Part shown: in pieces, positions 12,801 through 23,674 of the stretch | Position numbering within the stretch: the first letter of the stretch is position 1 | Layout: each line of letters begins with the position of its first letter | Source of the DNA: Hexactinellida sp. DTS-2022 | Taxonomy: Eukaryota > Porifera > Hexactinellida | Direction of reading: 5' to 3' | Assembly: GCA_028753945.1 (NCBI GenBank) | Contig: JAPNXP010000005.1 | Location: 2,294,001-2,358,000, forward strand | Length of the DNA stretch: 64,000 bases | The notes under the pieces: generated by a model | Databases searched by the model: none | Seen by the model: the letters and a program-made list of their open reading frames with translations, nothing else | Told to the model about the DNA's origin: nothing | Made by a program: the position numbers and the translations under genes

Positions 12801-12892
12801 ATGTTGTATTTATGCTATCAATTATACATCAAAGTTATTGACAAACACTTATCAATTAATAAAACGAGAGTCAAATATCCAACTCAGCAGGA
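9880..12892. other. Non-coding stretch with dispersed repeat pieces
   Basis: No gene seen. A GCTTCGCGGG-type block at 10110-10200 belongs to the family also found at about 25950, 26450 and 53500, whose complement ends in CTAGC/CTAGT like Helitron 3' ends. The remainder is AT-rich without recognisable features apart from the MITE at 10215-10401. Confidence 0.4.
10215..10401. mobile_element. pogo-like MITE, TA duplication
   Basis: Left end CAGTCAACTCCGCTTAATAG, right end complement CAGAAAACTCAGCTTAATTG, with TA on each side. Inside, GGTTAATCGGTTTCTCCGC occurs twice. Length 187 bp, no coding. Confidence 0.7.
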
Positions 12893-13720
12893 ATGGCTTA
12901 TCGAAGAAATTCTAAAAGATGTGTAACTCCCTATTGGTCTTCATTTATCCTGGGATATACTTCAGTTGGGAGATGGAAAAACAATGTAACCAAATTGATA
13001 ATAGATGCTACATCATCATCGTCTCACTATACCACCTTACTGTCAACTTATAAGTCAAATCCAAAAGCTTTTTGGAAAATTCTCAATGCATTGGTTCAAA
13101 AGATATGCCAGCTCCTCCCTGCGTGATAATTAGTGATAGTGCAGATTCAAAACCCATGTTGATAGCTGAGAATGAATATTTTTCTTACAGCTGATGTCGG
13201 TAGTTGGCCTGATTTTTCCTCTTTGTCAAATGCTCTTAATCAAATAGTTCCTGCTGATCTATACTTTGAAATTCTACACTAAACCCCTGAATTCGAAATT
13301 AAGGCTCTAAAATTACTTTTGCTGGTTTAGATAATATTGGTCCAAAATTCTTAAGATTGCTATACCAGTTATTGCGACATAGCTTTTTTTGTATTTAATT
13401 TGACAAGTTTCTTGCTCTTTGTAAGGAAGCTAGAATTAATGCCTTCATAAATCAGATGATTTATCGAAAGAATCCAACTTTAGTCTAATTTCCTTCCTTC
13501 CCATATTATCTAAAACTCTGGAATGTCAAGTTGCCAATTCGTTAAATTCGTTTCTAAAATATTACTTTGTTTCTGACGTTCACTCTTTCTTCAAGGTAAA
13601 GACAGTTGTGAAACGGCATTATGCATTATTAAAACTGACTCTAGATATTTATGATTGTCTCAATAGGATTGAAGTAGTTGGTCTTATTTCACTAGATTTA
13701 CGAAACCCTTGATATCAGAT
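12893..13720 (+). pseudogene. Decayed non-LTR retrotransposon reverse transcriptase
   Basis: Fragments in several plus-strand frames follow the order of the linker and RT domain of CR1/L2-like elements: YKSNPKAFWKILNAL (linker before RT), IAENEYF, LDNIGPKFLRLLYQLLR, FPYYLKLWNVK near the 'RPISLLPILSKTLE' position, and GLISLDLRNP at 13677-13710, which corresponds to the conserved 'DLxKAFD' RT block. Multiple stops and frameshifts make it non-functional. The endonuclease and the C-terminal half are missing or unrecognisable. Confidence 0.6.
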
Positions 13721-13724
13721 ATAA

Positions 13725-13970
13725 TTATATTCTCTTCAAAAGCATGTTTATTGCAGATATAGGCTCAAGATGAGAAGATCCTCTATGATTCAACAGTAGT
13801 AGGTGGTACTCTGTTGAATCAAAATTTTGCAATTCATCAAGTAAAATTTTTATCGTTGCTTCTGTGCTGATAAAATTTGCATCTCTTCTACATAAAACCT
13901 CAACTTCTATTTTGATAGGGTCCAATGCTTGTACAATATGTTCAAACATAGAGCACTTTAGACATAACAA
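13725..13970 (-). pseudogene. Transposase-like fragment, antisense to the RT remnant
   Basis: An 81-residue open frame with IVQALDPIKIEVEVLCRRDA and ATIKILLDELQNF. This phrase resembles a segment that recurs in hAT-type transposases ('..PIK..VE.L.RRDA.L..A...'), but I cannot confirm it from the sequence alone. It ends abruptly at 13725 where the RT remnant stops. No zinc finger or dimerisation domain is present. Confidence 0.35.
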
Positions 13971-15088
13971 TAAAATTTTGGGATCCCGGGATTGAGAAGG
14001 GATACCGGGATAGCAAGACAGGATTCACGATTTGAGAAACTCTCCAGGATTATTTCCCGGAGTGAAAAACACCTGGATCCACCCCTGGATTCTACCTCTA
14101 ATTGTATTATCTGTGTCAAGAAATACATACGATCATGTTATTTATTATTATTAAGTTTGTCATAAATCATATCATAACTTAGGAACATAGATAATATTGA
14201 AATTTATAGATTGTACAGAGAATCCCTTGTAGGTTTGAATAGGGTGTTTTGGGGGCTATTAGGCATTAGTTATTAATCTACACACAATCAATAAATTTCC
14301 AAACTAGTAATATACAAATTTATCATATCCCTGTACGTCTGGACAGTTCAACCAAAATGGTTGAAATCCCTGTACGGTTAACAGCAATGGACTGTTGGTA
14401 ATCTAGTTGCGCCTTATAGGATACTGCTCGTTATTTTGGCAATTTCGGTTCTAACTTCTAATAAACCGTTTTTCAAACCAAGTACACCTTTTATTTTAGA
14501 CCTGTACGTGTCAAAATTGACTTTTAACTGTCATTATAGCTAGTAGCTTTTCCTGTTGTATTTCCTGGGGTTGCAAAATTCTTATTAATGTATTTATTTT
14601 TAGGCTAGTTTTCATACTTTAGAGAATTTTAAACTAGAAAGTTTCTTATTCATCGCTAGTTAGTGGTCCCGTCAGGTGCTAGATATGTGATCAATATAAT
14701 GTTTGTCCACCTTAGATGAAAATCCTGGCAACATCCCTGCATAAACTATGTTGATGTAAACAAATTCCACAAAAATTATAACTCAATTATTTTAACTAAG
14801 TTAATTCAACTAAAGACATACTTACATTATTCTTTAGATTTGCTTAAGTTTTATTCAAATTCATAGTTTTTGCTTAAATTTTTTAGTGAATACCAACTTA
14901 AGTCTGATTTATAGTTTTGCTCAAATATTACTTATGTATTAGCAAAAACTAGGAATTTGACTAAACTTAAGCAAATGTAGTTATTGAGTAAGGACCCAGG
15001 CATTTTATTTCTTCTTGTCCTCATTAATTTGCACTTACACTTTAAATATGTTACTTTATTTTATGAAACTTGTAATTATTAAAAGTAT
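13971..15088. other. AT-rich non-coding stretch
   Basis: No coding signal. A CCTGTACGT-type motif recurs near 14331, 14370 and 14500. Nothing else stands out. Confidence 0.35.
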
Positions 15089-15230
15089 TTACTTATCCGC
15101 CGATCTTCGGCGTTTGTATATTAAAACCTCGCTACTTTCTATCGATTGTTTTTTTATGTTTATAAAAACACCATCAGTAGAAAGTAGCCAGGTTATTTAA
15201 TGCAAACGCCGATGATCGGTGGATAAGTAA
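15089..15230. mobile_element. Short foldback MITE upstream of the ABHD17 exon
   Basis: TTACTTATCCGCCGATCTTC at the left pairs with the complement of GATCGGTGGATAAGTAA at the right, and inner arms CTACTTTCT / AGAAAGTAG also pair. About 142 bp, non-coding, lying in the presumed intron before the exon at 15444. Confidence 0.65.
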
Positions 15231-15443
15231 ATTCATATAAAAATCTAATTATAAGCTACTGGAATTAGGAATTTGTATTTTCTAACGTAGTACTCATTTC
15301 CATATGAAATTTCATTAATTTTCAGAAATTAAAATACTAATAGTGCCTTGTTTTCGATAATGTGACTCATCTTATGTTAAGCGACTTTATAATTCTTATT
15401 ATTTATTTTGCCACCTTCCATCTTATAAATATTTTTTATTTAG

Positions 15444-15613
15444 AATATGCTGTATGTATGTTCATCTTACTGATTGTTCTCAGTATACTATCTTCTTCAG
15501 TCATGGAAATGCTGTAGATTTGGGGCAAATGGCTAGTTTTTATGTTGCTCTTGGATCAAGAATAAACTGTAATATTTTTTCTTATGACTATTCAGGTTAC
15601 GGCGCTAGCAATG
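15444..15613 (+). CDS. ABHD17: Internal exon of an ABHD17-type depalmitoylase
   Basis: The exon encodes about 56 residues containing [12 protein letters not shown] and [17 protein letters not shown], which match the start of the alpha/beta-hydrolase core of the ABHD17 (FAM108) family almost word for word. Those serine hydrolases remove palmitate from membrane-anchored proteins such as Ras and PSD-95. HGN forms part of the oxyanion-hole region. The catalytic Ser (GQSIG in the family) lies in a later exon. It is bounded by a clean acceptor (TTTATTTAG|A) and donor (AATG|GTAAGT), entering in phase 2 and leaving in phase 1. I found no preceding or following exon in this window, so the flanking introns are either very long and filled with transposons, or this is a retained fragment. 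It is the only confident host exon here. Confidence 0.9.
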
Positions 15614-15676
15614 GTAAGTATCTCTTTCTTAATATATCTGCGAACACCCCCTAGCGAAATTATTTGTATTGACCTA

Positions 15677-16023
15677 TAGTCTGCTCCCGTTATAACGAAG
15701 TGCTCGGGACCGTAGTTTAATTTCGTTATATGCGGAATTCGATCCTAGAAGAGTTCCTTCCAAGCTGATTTTGTTGTAACCGGAGTTCAATATAAAAGGA
15801 TTTCGTTATAACCGCAGTTCGTTATAACTGAGTAAAATAGATAGCTTTTAGGCTATATGTGATTATAACTGACTTCGTTATATGCGGAATTTCGTTATAT
15901 CCATTTCGTTGTAAAAAATGTTTCTGTTATGTAATACGATAGAAGGATTTCCGGACCATTGAATGACTTCGTTATAAGCAGGTCCTTCGTTATATCCGAC
16001 TTGGTTATATCGGGAGTTCACAG
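15677..16023. mobile_element. pogo-like MITE in the intron after the ABHD17 exon
   Basis: Ends TAGTCTGCTCCCGTTATAAC and complement CTGTGAACTCCCGATATAAC, flanked by TA. TTCGTTATA is repeated about ten times internally. Non-coding, 347 bp. Confidence 0.7.
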
Positions 16024-16169
16024 TATATTTATGTAATTGCTTTTATATTGAAATATTTTATTACAAGATATTTGATTAGTGAACGACCGCGACCGACGAC
16101 GTTTTCCCGGTTCTGGATCATCTCGGCATTCCAAAATTTATTCCGGCATTGATACGAGATCTTATCAGG

Positions 16170-17165
16170 CTTGGGGTCAAATACATTCAAATGTATTTAA
16201 ATACAATACAAATACTTTTGGAAATAATTACAAATGTATTTAAATACTTACAAATACTTTCCGAAAGTATTTAAATATACTACAAACTACAAACCTTCAA
16301 GTTCTAAATGCAGCAAAAATTAAATAAGGATAGCTATATGTAGTTGACCTATACCAGGCGTGCCAAAATCGATTTTAATTTCGGGCCACATTGGTTCCCT
16401 CAAATATTAGGTGGTCCAAAAGGCCAATTGCTAAATTTCAGATTTATTTAGGGAGAGATAGGTTGGGGTATCCACAGGACCGCGTTAAGAGTCGTCTGGG
16501 CCTTGGTGCTGTCCTAAATTTCAGGGCCCCTATTTGTCTTACACTCTCTAGAGGCACGCTATGCGGGCCCCTAATGGGCTCCTCAGGCCCTGGGCCCTGG
16601 TGCTGCAGTACCCATAGCCATAGGCGTCGTAACCCGCCCGGGTGCCGGAAGGTTTCTCCTATGCTACTAATACTATACCCGGAGTTTACCAGGACATTAC
16701 CCGGAATTTTCGGGCGGCCCGAAGGATTGACCTTTGCATTTACGACGCCTATAGCCCCCCCTTAATGCGGCCTTGGGTATCCAAACGAAAATGGAACAGA
16801 AATGGTTAAGTTACACAGCAAAAATCATGACAGACTACATAAAATGATCAACATATTAACCGGATTAAATTTCACGCGGGCCGTATGTTGGGCACCCCTG
16901 ACCTACACGGTAGAATAGATGGAAGTGAATATATGACATTTATTCGACACTACTAGTAACTAATACAAGTTCAATATTATTCCATATTAGTACTATGCCG
17001 ACTGCCTAGTGATAATTATTAATTAATAAAGTATTTGAATGTATTTGAACAAAATACAAATAAATTTCAAAAGTAATTAATTACAATACAAATACTTTCA
17101 CAAAAATATAAAAAGTATTTAAATACATCTCAAATACACAAACTAGGCAAAAGTATTTGAACAGT
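16170..17165. repeat. AT-rich element with GTATTTAAATAC arms, split by a hAT MITE
   Basis: Both flanks of the hAT at 16355-16900 are packed with GTATTTAAATAC, CAAATACATTC and ACAAATACTTT motifs in both orientations (16170-16290 and 17025-17165). This suggests one AT-rich inverted-repeat element that was interrupted. The family is unknown. Confidence 0.4.
16355..16900. mobile_element. hAT MITE (CAGGCGTGCC ends) carrying an inner GC-rich insertion
   Basis: Left end CAGGCGTGCCAAA, right end complement CAGGGGTGCCCAA, flanked by ACCTATAC (16347-16354) and ACCTACAC (16901-16908), an 8-bp duplication with one mismatch. The inner portion is GC-rich, which creates an open frame of 124 codons that is not protein-like. 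A second inverted repeat, TAGGCGTCGTAA / TTACGACGCCTA (about 16621-16752), marks a nested element. Confidence 0.75.
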
Positions 17166-17640
17166 AGGGATTTTAATGGACACACTTTACTCGACTGGCA
17201 ACTTATTAACGGCTATCTAAACTAATCTGAAATGACTATAAATATCTTATTATGGATATACATTACAAAATATTGTGATTTCAATTCATTTTAGAAAATA
17301 TCCACGAAGTGGCATAAGAGTTTCTGCCACGTGCCACTTGTGGCACAAATGGAAATATGGCTGTATAACAGTAGAAAATATTCGGATTGATTTGAAATTA
17401 TACACTTAGAGTAATTTAACCATGTAGTATTCAAATCTGCTATCAGAATTACTAAATTAACATTGCATCTTAATGATCACAAATTAAATATTTAATTATC
17501 TAATTAAATATTTAATGAGTTTAAAGCCTCCATTAAAATGTAAATTCGAATATTTTGCTGTTTTATTATACTTTACATATCGTTTCATGTAAATATCCAT
17601 TTTTTAGCATCTACCAATGTTATTATGCTGGTATTCCCTC
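17152..17640 (+). repeat. Dispersed repeat, copy 1 (direct copy at 25212-25715)
   Basis: Shares with 25212-25715 the order AAAAGTATTTGAACA, AGGAATTTTAATG, TTATTAA.GGC, GCCACGTGCCACTTGT, GGCACAAATGG, TTCAAATCTGCTATCAGAA and ATGTTATTATGCTG. About 490 bp, non-coding, element type unknown. Confidence 0.6.
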
Positions 17641-17943
17641 AAATGTCTGACTATATGCTTATTCTAGACTATTATTTAGTCAGAAAGCTTGTTCCCCACT
17701 GTGTGTATGAAATATTTCATTCCTTTTTATTAAATTCGTTAAAAAATTTAATTGACAATGAACATGATATTTATTTATTTAACGTGATTTACTTTAAAAG
17801 CAGGCTATAAAAACACGATAATACCCACCAAAAATATCGATTACGTAATCAAATGATGACATAGCTCAATTCTGAAGGGTGCTATGTATACCTTGATGTC
17901 ATATTCCTGAATAGTTATAGAACATTTATGAGGTCTATCACTA

Positions 17944-18454
17944 CAGTGGAACCCCGCGTATCAGGGCACCTCCGTCCAAGCGCTCAGCGCCCCGATACGA
18001 GGGAGTGCCCCGATATGCGGGGTTCTAAGAGAACTCCAATATGTTTTGTTAAAACAATTAAGTTAGCACCTACATAACAAATCATACACATATAGTCAAA
18101 ACCTAGAGTTAAGGCTGATATTTAAGCAGTACTACACATTACAATTTCACATTATACTTTACCTACACTAGGTGTCACAAATCTATGATATTCACGGAAT
18201 TATTCTTTTGAAAAACTCCCCCGATTATCTCAGCACGAGTCTCTAGCGTTAGTGGGTGACGCTTAGCGGCCATTACAAAGAATACTAAGCTGCTCAAAAG
18301 TAAAAAGCATGTTACTCAAAAGAAATAATCTTTGGTGGAGTGCCCCGATAAGTGAATGGCGCCCTGATACGCGGGATTATTTTTAATGGGAAAAAAACAA
18401 ATTCCCAACCAACTGCCCCGATACGCGCATGCCACGATACGCGGAGTTCTACTG
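17944..18454. mobile_element. pogo-like MITE, 511 bp
   Basis: Left end CAGTGGAACCCCGCGTATC, right end complement CAGTAGAACTCCGCGTATC, with TA on both sides. The sequence GCCCCGATACGCG and variants recur near both ends. Non-coding. Confidence 0.8.
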
Positions 18455-18573
18455 TACTAGTTATTTAGATAACGATAAATAACCTATTTATCAATAGCAT
18501 TCCTTTATTCAATGGTCCAGTTTCACAAAGTTGGTGATTAGGCCTTATATAACGTAGGTCACAATTGTCTATA

Positions 18574-18725
18574 TTTGGTGAGAATATTTTTAGTTTTCCA
18601 TAGCAACGGTAAGTATGTGATAACATTCCGATCTCCCAATTTGGAGTACCATATCGAGTGACCCCTTGTTTTTCTCGGGTGTGCGTACTGAGTGCGAATA
18701 TAATATTAGAAACACTCTAAATAAT
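18574..18725 (+). repeat. Dispersed repeat, copy 1 (inverted copy at 24236-24925)
   Basis: About 150 bp (TTTGGTGAGAATAT, CCATAGCAACGGTAAG, TAACATTCCGATCTCCC, GAGTGACCCCTTGTTT, CGTACTGAGTGCGAATA) recurs in reverse complement at 24236-24925, where a hAT MITE has split it. It provides an uninterrupted reference for that insertion. Confidence 0.7.
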
Positions 18726-18895
18726 AATTGTCAAGCCAAAAGTATGTATTTATCATATTCCTGCTCAAAGCCAAGATTTATCCAAGATCAAAAGTAGTAG
18801 CTTGAAGGGGCACTTCTGTACTTTGATGACAGAAAAAACCGCAAGAACATGTCTTTGTATTTGTACTACTTCTAGGCAGGCTTGGACCGTACATA

Positions 18896-19155
18896 CCGTA
18901 TTTACTCGAATAGTAGCCTAGGCGATTATTGTTTTTTAATCCATTTTGGGACCAATAATTTTGAGCAATTTTCTAGAATAGCACACTTTATTACAATTTA
19001 TTTATGATAATCGGTTGATATTCGTATTGTGAGTTATATTAGATATAAATGTTTACTCCGGGTATCAGTAATACATTTTTATTTGCTACTTTATTGGGGC
19101 GATTATTGGAGGTAGGCGATTATTCGAATAGAGGCCACTATTCGAATAAATACGG
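18896..19155. mobile_element. 260-bp MITE, CCGTATTT ends, copy 1
   Basis: Left end CCGTATTTACTCGAATAG, right end complement CCGTATTTATTCGAATAG, flanked by TA. GGCGATTATT repeats inside. The element at 54748-55007 has the same length, a similar terminus and similar internal motifs. Confidence 0.75.
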
Positions 19156-20158
19156 TAGTTCCATAGTGCAATGCACATGCCCCCCATTTATTCGTCCTTG
19201 TGTCAGGCCAGTAGATAGGGGGAGGCTCGCCGGGTAGGTTAACTTTTGTGATATATCTGACATTTGGATTTATTGTTGAATTGTATTTTATTGGAGTTTC
19301 AATTTCCTCATGCTCACATTTTGTATTAATACCCTCGAATAATCTAGTATCGCACTTGTACGTAGGTATTAAAATTTGGGTGAATAGTACTAATACCATT
19401 GTAACTGGCTTCCAAAGGCTACGCCCTGGATCCAACTGGGGAGCTAACTGCTCTCCCAGATCCCAAGCTGGCGATGCGATGTTTTAGAAACCACAACCCT
19501 CATAGCAAATCCTAAATGCACCCCTACCCAGGGTCTTCATATTAAATTATTATACTCAGCTCCCCTGCAATCCTCATAGCCTCACCCACTACTACTTCTG
19601 GCTACTGGCCTGCCTTGTGTAATAGTGATTTGTTAACCTGCCTCTCCCCCTAGTCACTTAATGGCACCACACCGAAGAGAGGGGATTCCTATCCTGCTTC
19701 AAGGTAAATGATTAGCTCTTTCTGTCCCAACCAACATTTTCATTACTATTTTCTCTCATTTACTCACAATATCGTCAAAATATTGGATGTTGTAACATAT
19801 GCATCTTTTGTTCTTGAATCAAATGGACCTTTATGTTTTTATTTAGTACATATATGGTATGAGACGCATTTACTCCAGTCCAAACAATAATTCGAACAAC
19901 ATTGACCCATTTACTCTAATTAAACAATAAAACTTGCATTAAAAAAGCGCACCCAAGGGGAGCCTAGCTAGGACCTTGGCACCCTTTCAGGGCTGTAGAT
20001 GGTGCTAACACCGCAGCGGAGTGATATATATAGTACGAGTATATAGTTTACATGTTGTTTATATAAAATCTGGGAGGACTTAAGACCCCTAACTCCCCAG
20101 ATCTACACCCTTGCCCCTTGAGATACTCTGGCACTACCTCTGACCCAACTTTTCTTCC
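19156..20158. other. Non-coding stretch
   Basis: No coding or repeat structure that I can support. Moderately GC-rich patches near 19420-19480 and 19960-20150 have no ORF of interest. Confidence 0.35.
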
Positions 20159-20263
20159 CTCCATTTAATTACTATTAAGTTAATTATGTCTAAGCATTCT
20201 TAGACATAATTAGCTTAATAGTAATTAAATGGAGCATTAGTAGTGAAAACTCTTTTCACTACT
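20159..20263. repeat. Two adjacent near-perfect hairpins
   Basis: Arms of 36 bases (20159-20194 and 20199-20234, starting CTCCATTTAATTAC) pair with one mismatch around a 4-base loop CATT. Immediately after it, AGTAGTGAAAA / TTTTCACTACT (20239-20263) forms a second perfect hairpin. This could be a foldback MITE or a transcribed hairpin. No gene. Confidence 0.65.
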
Positions 20264-20509
20264 GTACTTATAATATATTGAAGTGATAAAATTCGACATA
20301 ACTCTGGATTCAATTCTAGTTTTTATACAGAACTTCCTCCAATTCAAGCGATGGCCCTTTGTCTATGAATCGCCAAAAGTCCGTAAGTATCTCATCTCTC
20401 ATAGTTGTTCTGAGGTTGGTTGTTCAGCTATGATTCAAAATGGAATTTGTAAATACAAAATCGGATTCAGTAAACATGATTACTTCTTGTAACATTGGAA
20501 GTGAGTCTC

Positions 20510-20534
20510 CACAGTGGGGCAACATGGCTGAATA
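20510..20534 (+). repeat. Left terminal signal of the Transib-like element
   Basis: Heptamer CACAGTG (20510-20516), a 9-base spacer, then GGCTGAATA (20526-20534), which is also present at the right end. ACAAAAATT follows at 20536 and loosely resembles an RSS nonamer. Confidence 0.8.
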
Positions 20535-21276
20535 AACAAAAATTTTACCATTTTTAATTGCTAAATGATTGCGATATTCGAAATCAGAACTATTGAAACC
20601 TAGGAATCCGAATTTTAATTACTCTAACACCAGTGGTTATGAAATAGTTTGTGGTTGAAAGTTTGGTTTCTATTTTATCTAAAATATTCAATATATTTTT
20701 ATTATATTAGTGACATTTACGTCATCGCCATTTGAAAACTACGAATCACACGTATTGGAATGTTGTTTGTGAGGGATCTACTATCTACTTGTTGCATTTA
20801 TAAAAACATTTTGAATTATTCCGTTGAATATTATAAACTCCTCATCAGAATTCGTAAAGCTTGTTTCACAAATACATTACAAACGGTGACACTATACTTT
20901 AAACTGTCGAAACTTATACTGATCACTGCTGATCAAAGAAGTTAGTGATATGTGAAGACAAATATTGATATATATTTAAATTTAGTTTAAATTCATGGTG
21001 ACCAAAGATGACCAAAATATCTTTTTTGGTCTCCAGTTATACAGTTTAAGCTAAAATAGTCCCATAATGCATTGTAGTAAAAAAATGTAAATTTATTATC
21101 AATCAATATTGTAAGATGTAATATTTATTTGAACTTTCTTAGATATCAAACAAGAGAAATGGAATGCAATTAATTTGTTTCATAGAGATATTAGTGACTT
21201 AAAACAATGTAGTAATATTGGTCATAAATAATATAATATCCAATAAATTTTCAAAATTCTAAACATTTAATCTAAA

Positions 21277-23365
21277 ATGAACAATCAAGAAGCAAGAAAT
21301 ATTCTCCAAAAGGCCGAAAATAACTGTCGTAAAGCAACCAGCGAGATGCTGGTCCAATTTGATTTACCAGAATCTCAATTTTCAATGATGAACAGGAAAT
21401 TTCATGAATTAACCACTATCCGTAGAGAGTTTGTCCGACATAATGATCTGAATAATTGGGAAATTTTGCATTTCTATGAACATGGGGCATGTAAACCTTC
21501 AGAAAAGATGAGATCTGATGGAACAGATAAACTGACTGATACAATTTCATTTGTTGAACCTCTCTCTAATACAAACAGGAAATCTATTTCAGCAGTTACT
21601 CTGCAAACAATAAGAACACGGCTTATGGTACTACTCGATCATATCACTTTTCTCGCTGAGAGAGAAAATACTGACTCCAGAACAATTGCAGCTTTAGCAC
21701 TCCAGTGTATCAGCAATGATAATTATGACAGAGATACAGCCAAATTATGTCGCGATGTTGCTGCGAGAACTGCACCCAATCAAGTTAACAAGTTCCAATT
21801 AGAAAAAGCCTCCTTTATGTTAGATCTCTTGGAAATTGGGAAAAGGAAATACATTGACCTCCGTCGTATCTGCAAGTCAGAAGATATTCATTTTCCTGGT
21901 TACAAGAAGATTGTAGCATACCGAAATGAAATTTGTTCAGCACAGGAAATCTCTGTCTTAAATAATGAACAAGGAAATTCCATAGGAGTGAATATTCCAT
22001 ACTCTACTTTAGTACATAAAACAACAGAAAGAATAGTACAGTTGATTCCTTCTTGCATAGAATCTCATTACCCTTTAACTCTCACGATAGCTGATGGTTT
22101 AGATGGCTCAGGGAGTCATCGACTTTACAACCAGATTCCTACAAACCCAACCCTCTCAACGAAATCTCTCATATTATTTGCCTTCAAAGCTTTGTCCCTA
22201 ATCGATAAATCTGGTAAGGAAATTTGGTCAAATCCATGCCCTAACTCACCTTTTGTGACGAGGCCAGTTGCATTAGTATCTCAAAAAGAAAATTACGAAA
22301 ATGTCAATTATCTCATGAAAACACTAATTAATCCTAAAACTTGTTTACTAGAATCTAATGGCTTAGAACTACGTGAAGGGCATGTAAATGTGATTGTAAA
22401 GAGGACTCTGTTCGATGGCAAAATGTCCGCTATACTAAGTGGGGCTGGAGGTGCTGTATGTCAACTATGCACAGCTAATCGCGATCAACTTAAAGATATC
22501 GAGTTTGTTAAATATGGCTTCCCCATCAATAGGCATGTAAAAGATGCAATTGACATTTTCAGTGATGTCAATCCGGAAGAATTTCTCAAGCTACCTTCTT
22601 AGATGAGATTCGGTTTAACTCATCCTCCAGCCTCGGATATCAATATCCTACCTGTATCCCCACTACACAGTTATCTATGTGTGTTTAGGTGGTTTATGCT
22701 TTTAATTTACCACTTAGATGCTAATCTCAAGAAATGGTCTCCTACATCTCCAAAAATAAAAAGATCTATGGATAAAATGCGCACTTAGTTGTTGGAGAAA
22801 ACAGGATTTCATATCGATCTTCCTTCCTGTGATGGAGGGACAAGTACAACTGGGAACATAGCACGATCCTGTTTTCTAAATGAAAAGGAATTCATAAAGT
22901 TTGCACGAAGATAAATTGTCAATATCTCTGATCAGAAGAAATCTCTCTGTTATCTTAAGACTCTATAACAGCAGTTCGAAACTTAACACATTTAAACTCA
23001 ACAGTTTTTGTAAAGAAACTTATCTATTCGTGTTAACAACATTCCCATGGGCCAGCATCACGCCATCTCTACACAAGTTATTGGCTCATTCTGTGGAACT
23101 TGTAGCAGATTATAATAATGGATGTGGAATGAAAATATTGTCAGAGGAATGCATTGAATCTTTAAATAAATACGTTAGAAGGTACCGAGAGAAGCTATCC
23201 AGAAAATTCACGTTTGAAGATAACATTAAAGATGTATTCATGCGTATTTTATGTCAAAGTGATCCAGTTCTGGCAAGTTATAGGATGTTCACAGAAAAAA
23301 AAGAAATAAATATTTGTAAATTAAGTGAAGAAGATTTCCTTGTTAACTCGTTTATATTAGAATAG
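21277..23365 (+). pseudogene. RAG1/Transib-type DDE transposase, nearly intact
   Basis: Reading starts at ATG 21277 (441 codons to TAG 22600-22602), continues in the same frame through a second TAG at 22786-22788, and shifts by +1 near 22890-22905 into the last 154 codons ending at 23365. Landmarks match RAG1. ADGLDGSG has Asp at residue 273 (RAG1 D600) and LFDGK has Asp 380 (D708), a spacing of 107 against 108. VCQLC 395-398 corresponds to the zinc Cys pair, HKLLAH to the H937/H942 pair, and SEECIESLNKYVRR holds the catalytic Glu (E962, at 23156-23158). STTGNIARSCF corresponds to MRMNGNFARKL. The RAG1 N-terminal RING and nonamer-binding region are not recognisable. Two nonsense changes and one frameshift make it non-coding as read, though the catalytic core is otherwise conserved. 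Confidence 0.9.
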
Positions 23366-23640
23366 GGTATTCAATAAACTGAGGTGAATCAAATTATCAA
23401 AATGGCTTTACATGTACTAGCATCATTATAAACAATGGAAATTATAAATCGAAATAGTAATTAAGATTAGGTACATTATTGTAGTAAATTAATATTTTTT
23501 TTTTTTTTGTAAATCACGATGACGTGACAACAATTTATGGGGTATCCTTAGAAAAAATCTGAACATACCAAACGATTTCTCATAGTAGAAAACCCATATG
23601 TAATAATACATTTGATAGGTCTAACTTTAACCCAAACACC

Positions 23641-23674
23641 TATTCAGCCATTATTGCCATTTTGCCCCACTGTG
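23641..23674 (-). repeat. Right terminal signal of the Transib-like element
   Basis: Read inward: CACAGTG (23674-23668), an 18-base spacer, then GGCTGAATA (23649-23641). The spacer is exactly 9 bases longer than at the left end. Confidence 0.8.

Larger units (their letters stand above)
20510..23674 (+). mobile_element. Transib/RAG1-like transposon with RSS-heptamer ends
   Basis: The element begins CACAGTGGGGCAA at 20510 and ends with the complement (TTTGCCCCACTGTG) at 23674. Perfect 5-bp duplications GTCTC lie at 20505-20509 and 23675-23679. CACAGTG is the exact heptamer of V(D)J recombination signals, and Transib family ends are close to CACWATG with 5-bp duplications. The single gene inside is a RAG1/Transib-type transposase. 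The length of 3,165 bp matches a one-gene Transib. No RAG2-like reading frame is present. The intact duplication and only three coding lesions point to a fairly recent insertion. Confidence 0.9.

Noticed and set aside
16391-16765. 124-codon frame with Pro/Gly-rich sequence
   Set aside because: It lies wholly in a GC-rich hAT MITE and crosses a nested inverted repeat.
22600-22602. Programmed readthrough or intron at the first TAG of the RAG1-like gene
   Set aside because: Flanking sequence aligns continuously with no donor/acceptor pair that removes only the stop, and a second TAG and a frameshift follow; plain decay is simpler.
20510-23674. A RAG2-like partner gene in the Transib-like element
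   Set aside because: No kelch-like frame on either strand within the 3.2 kb.
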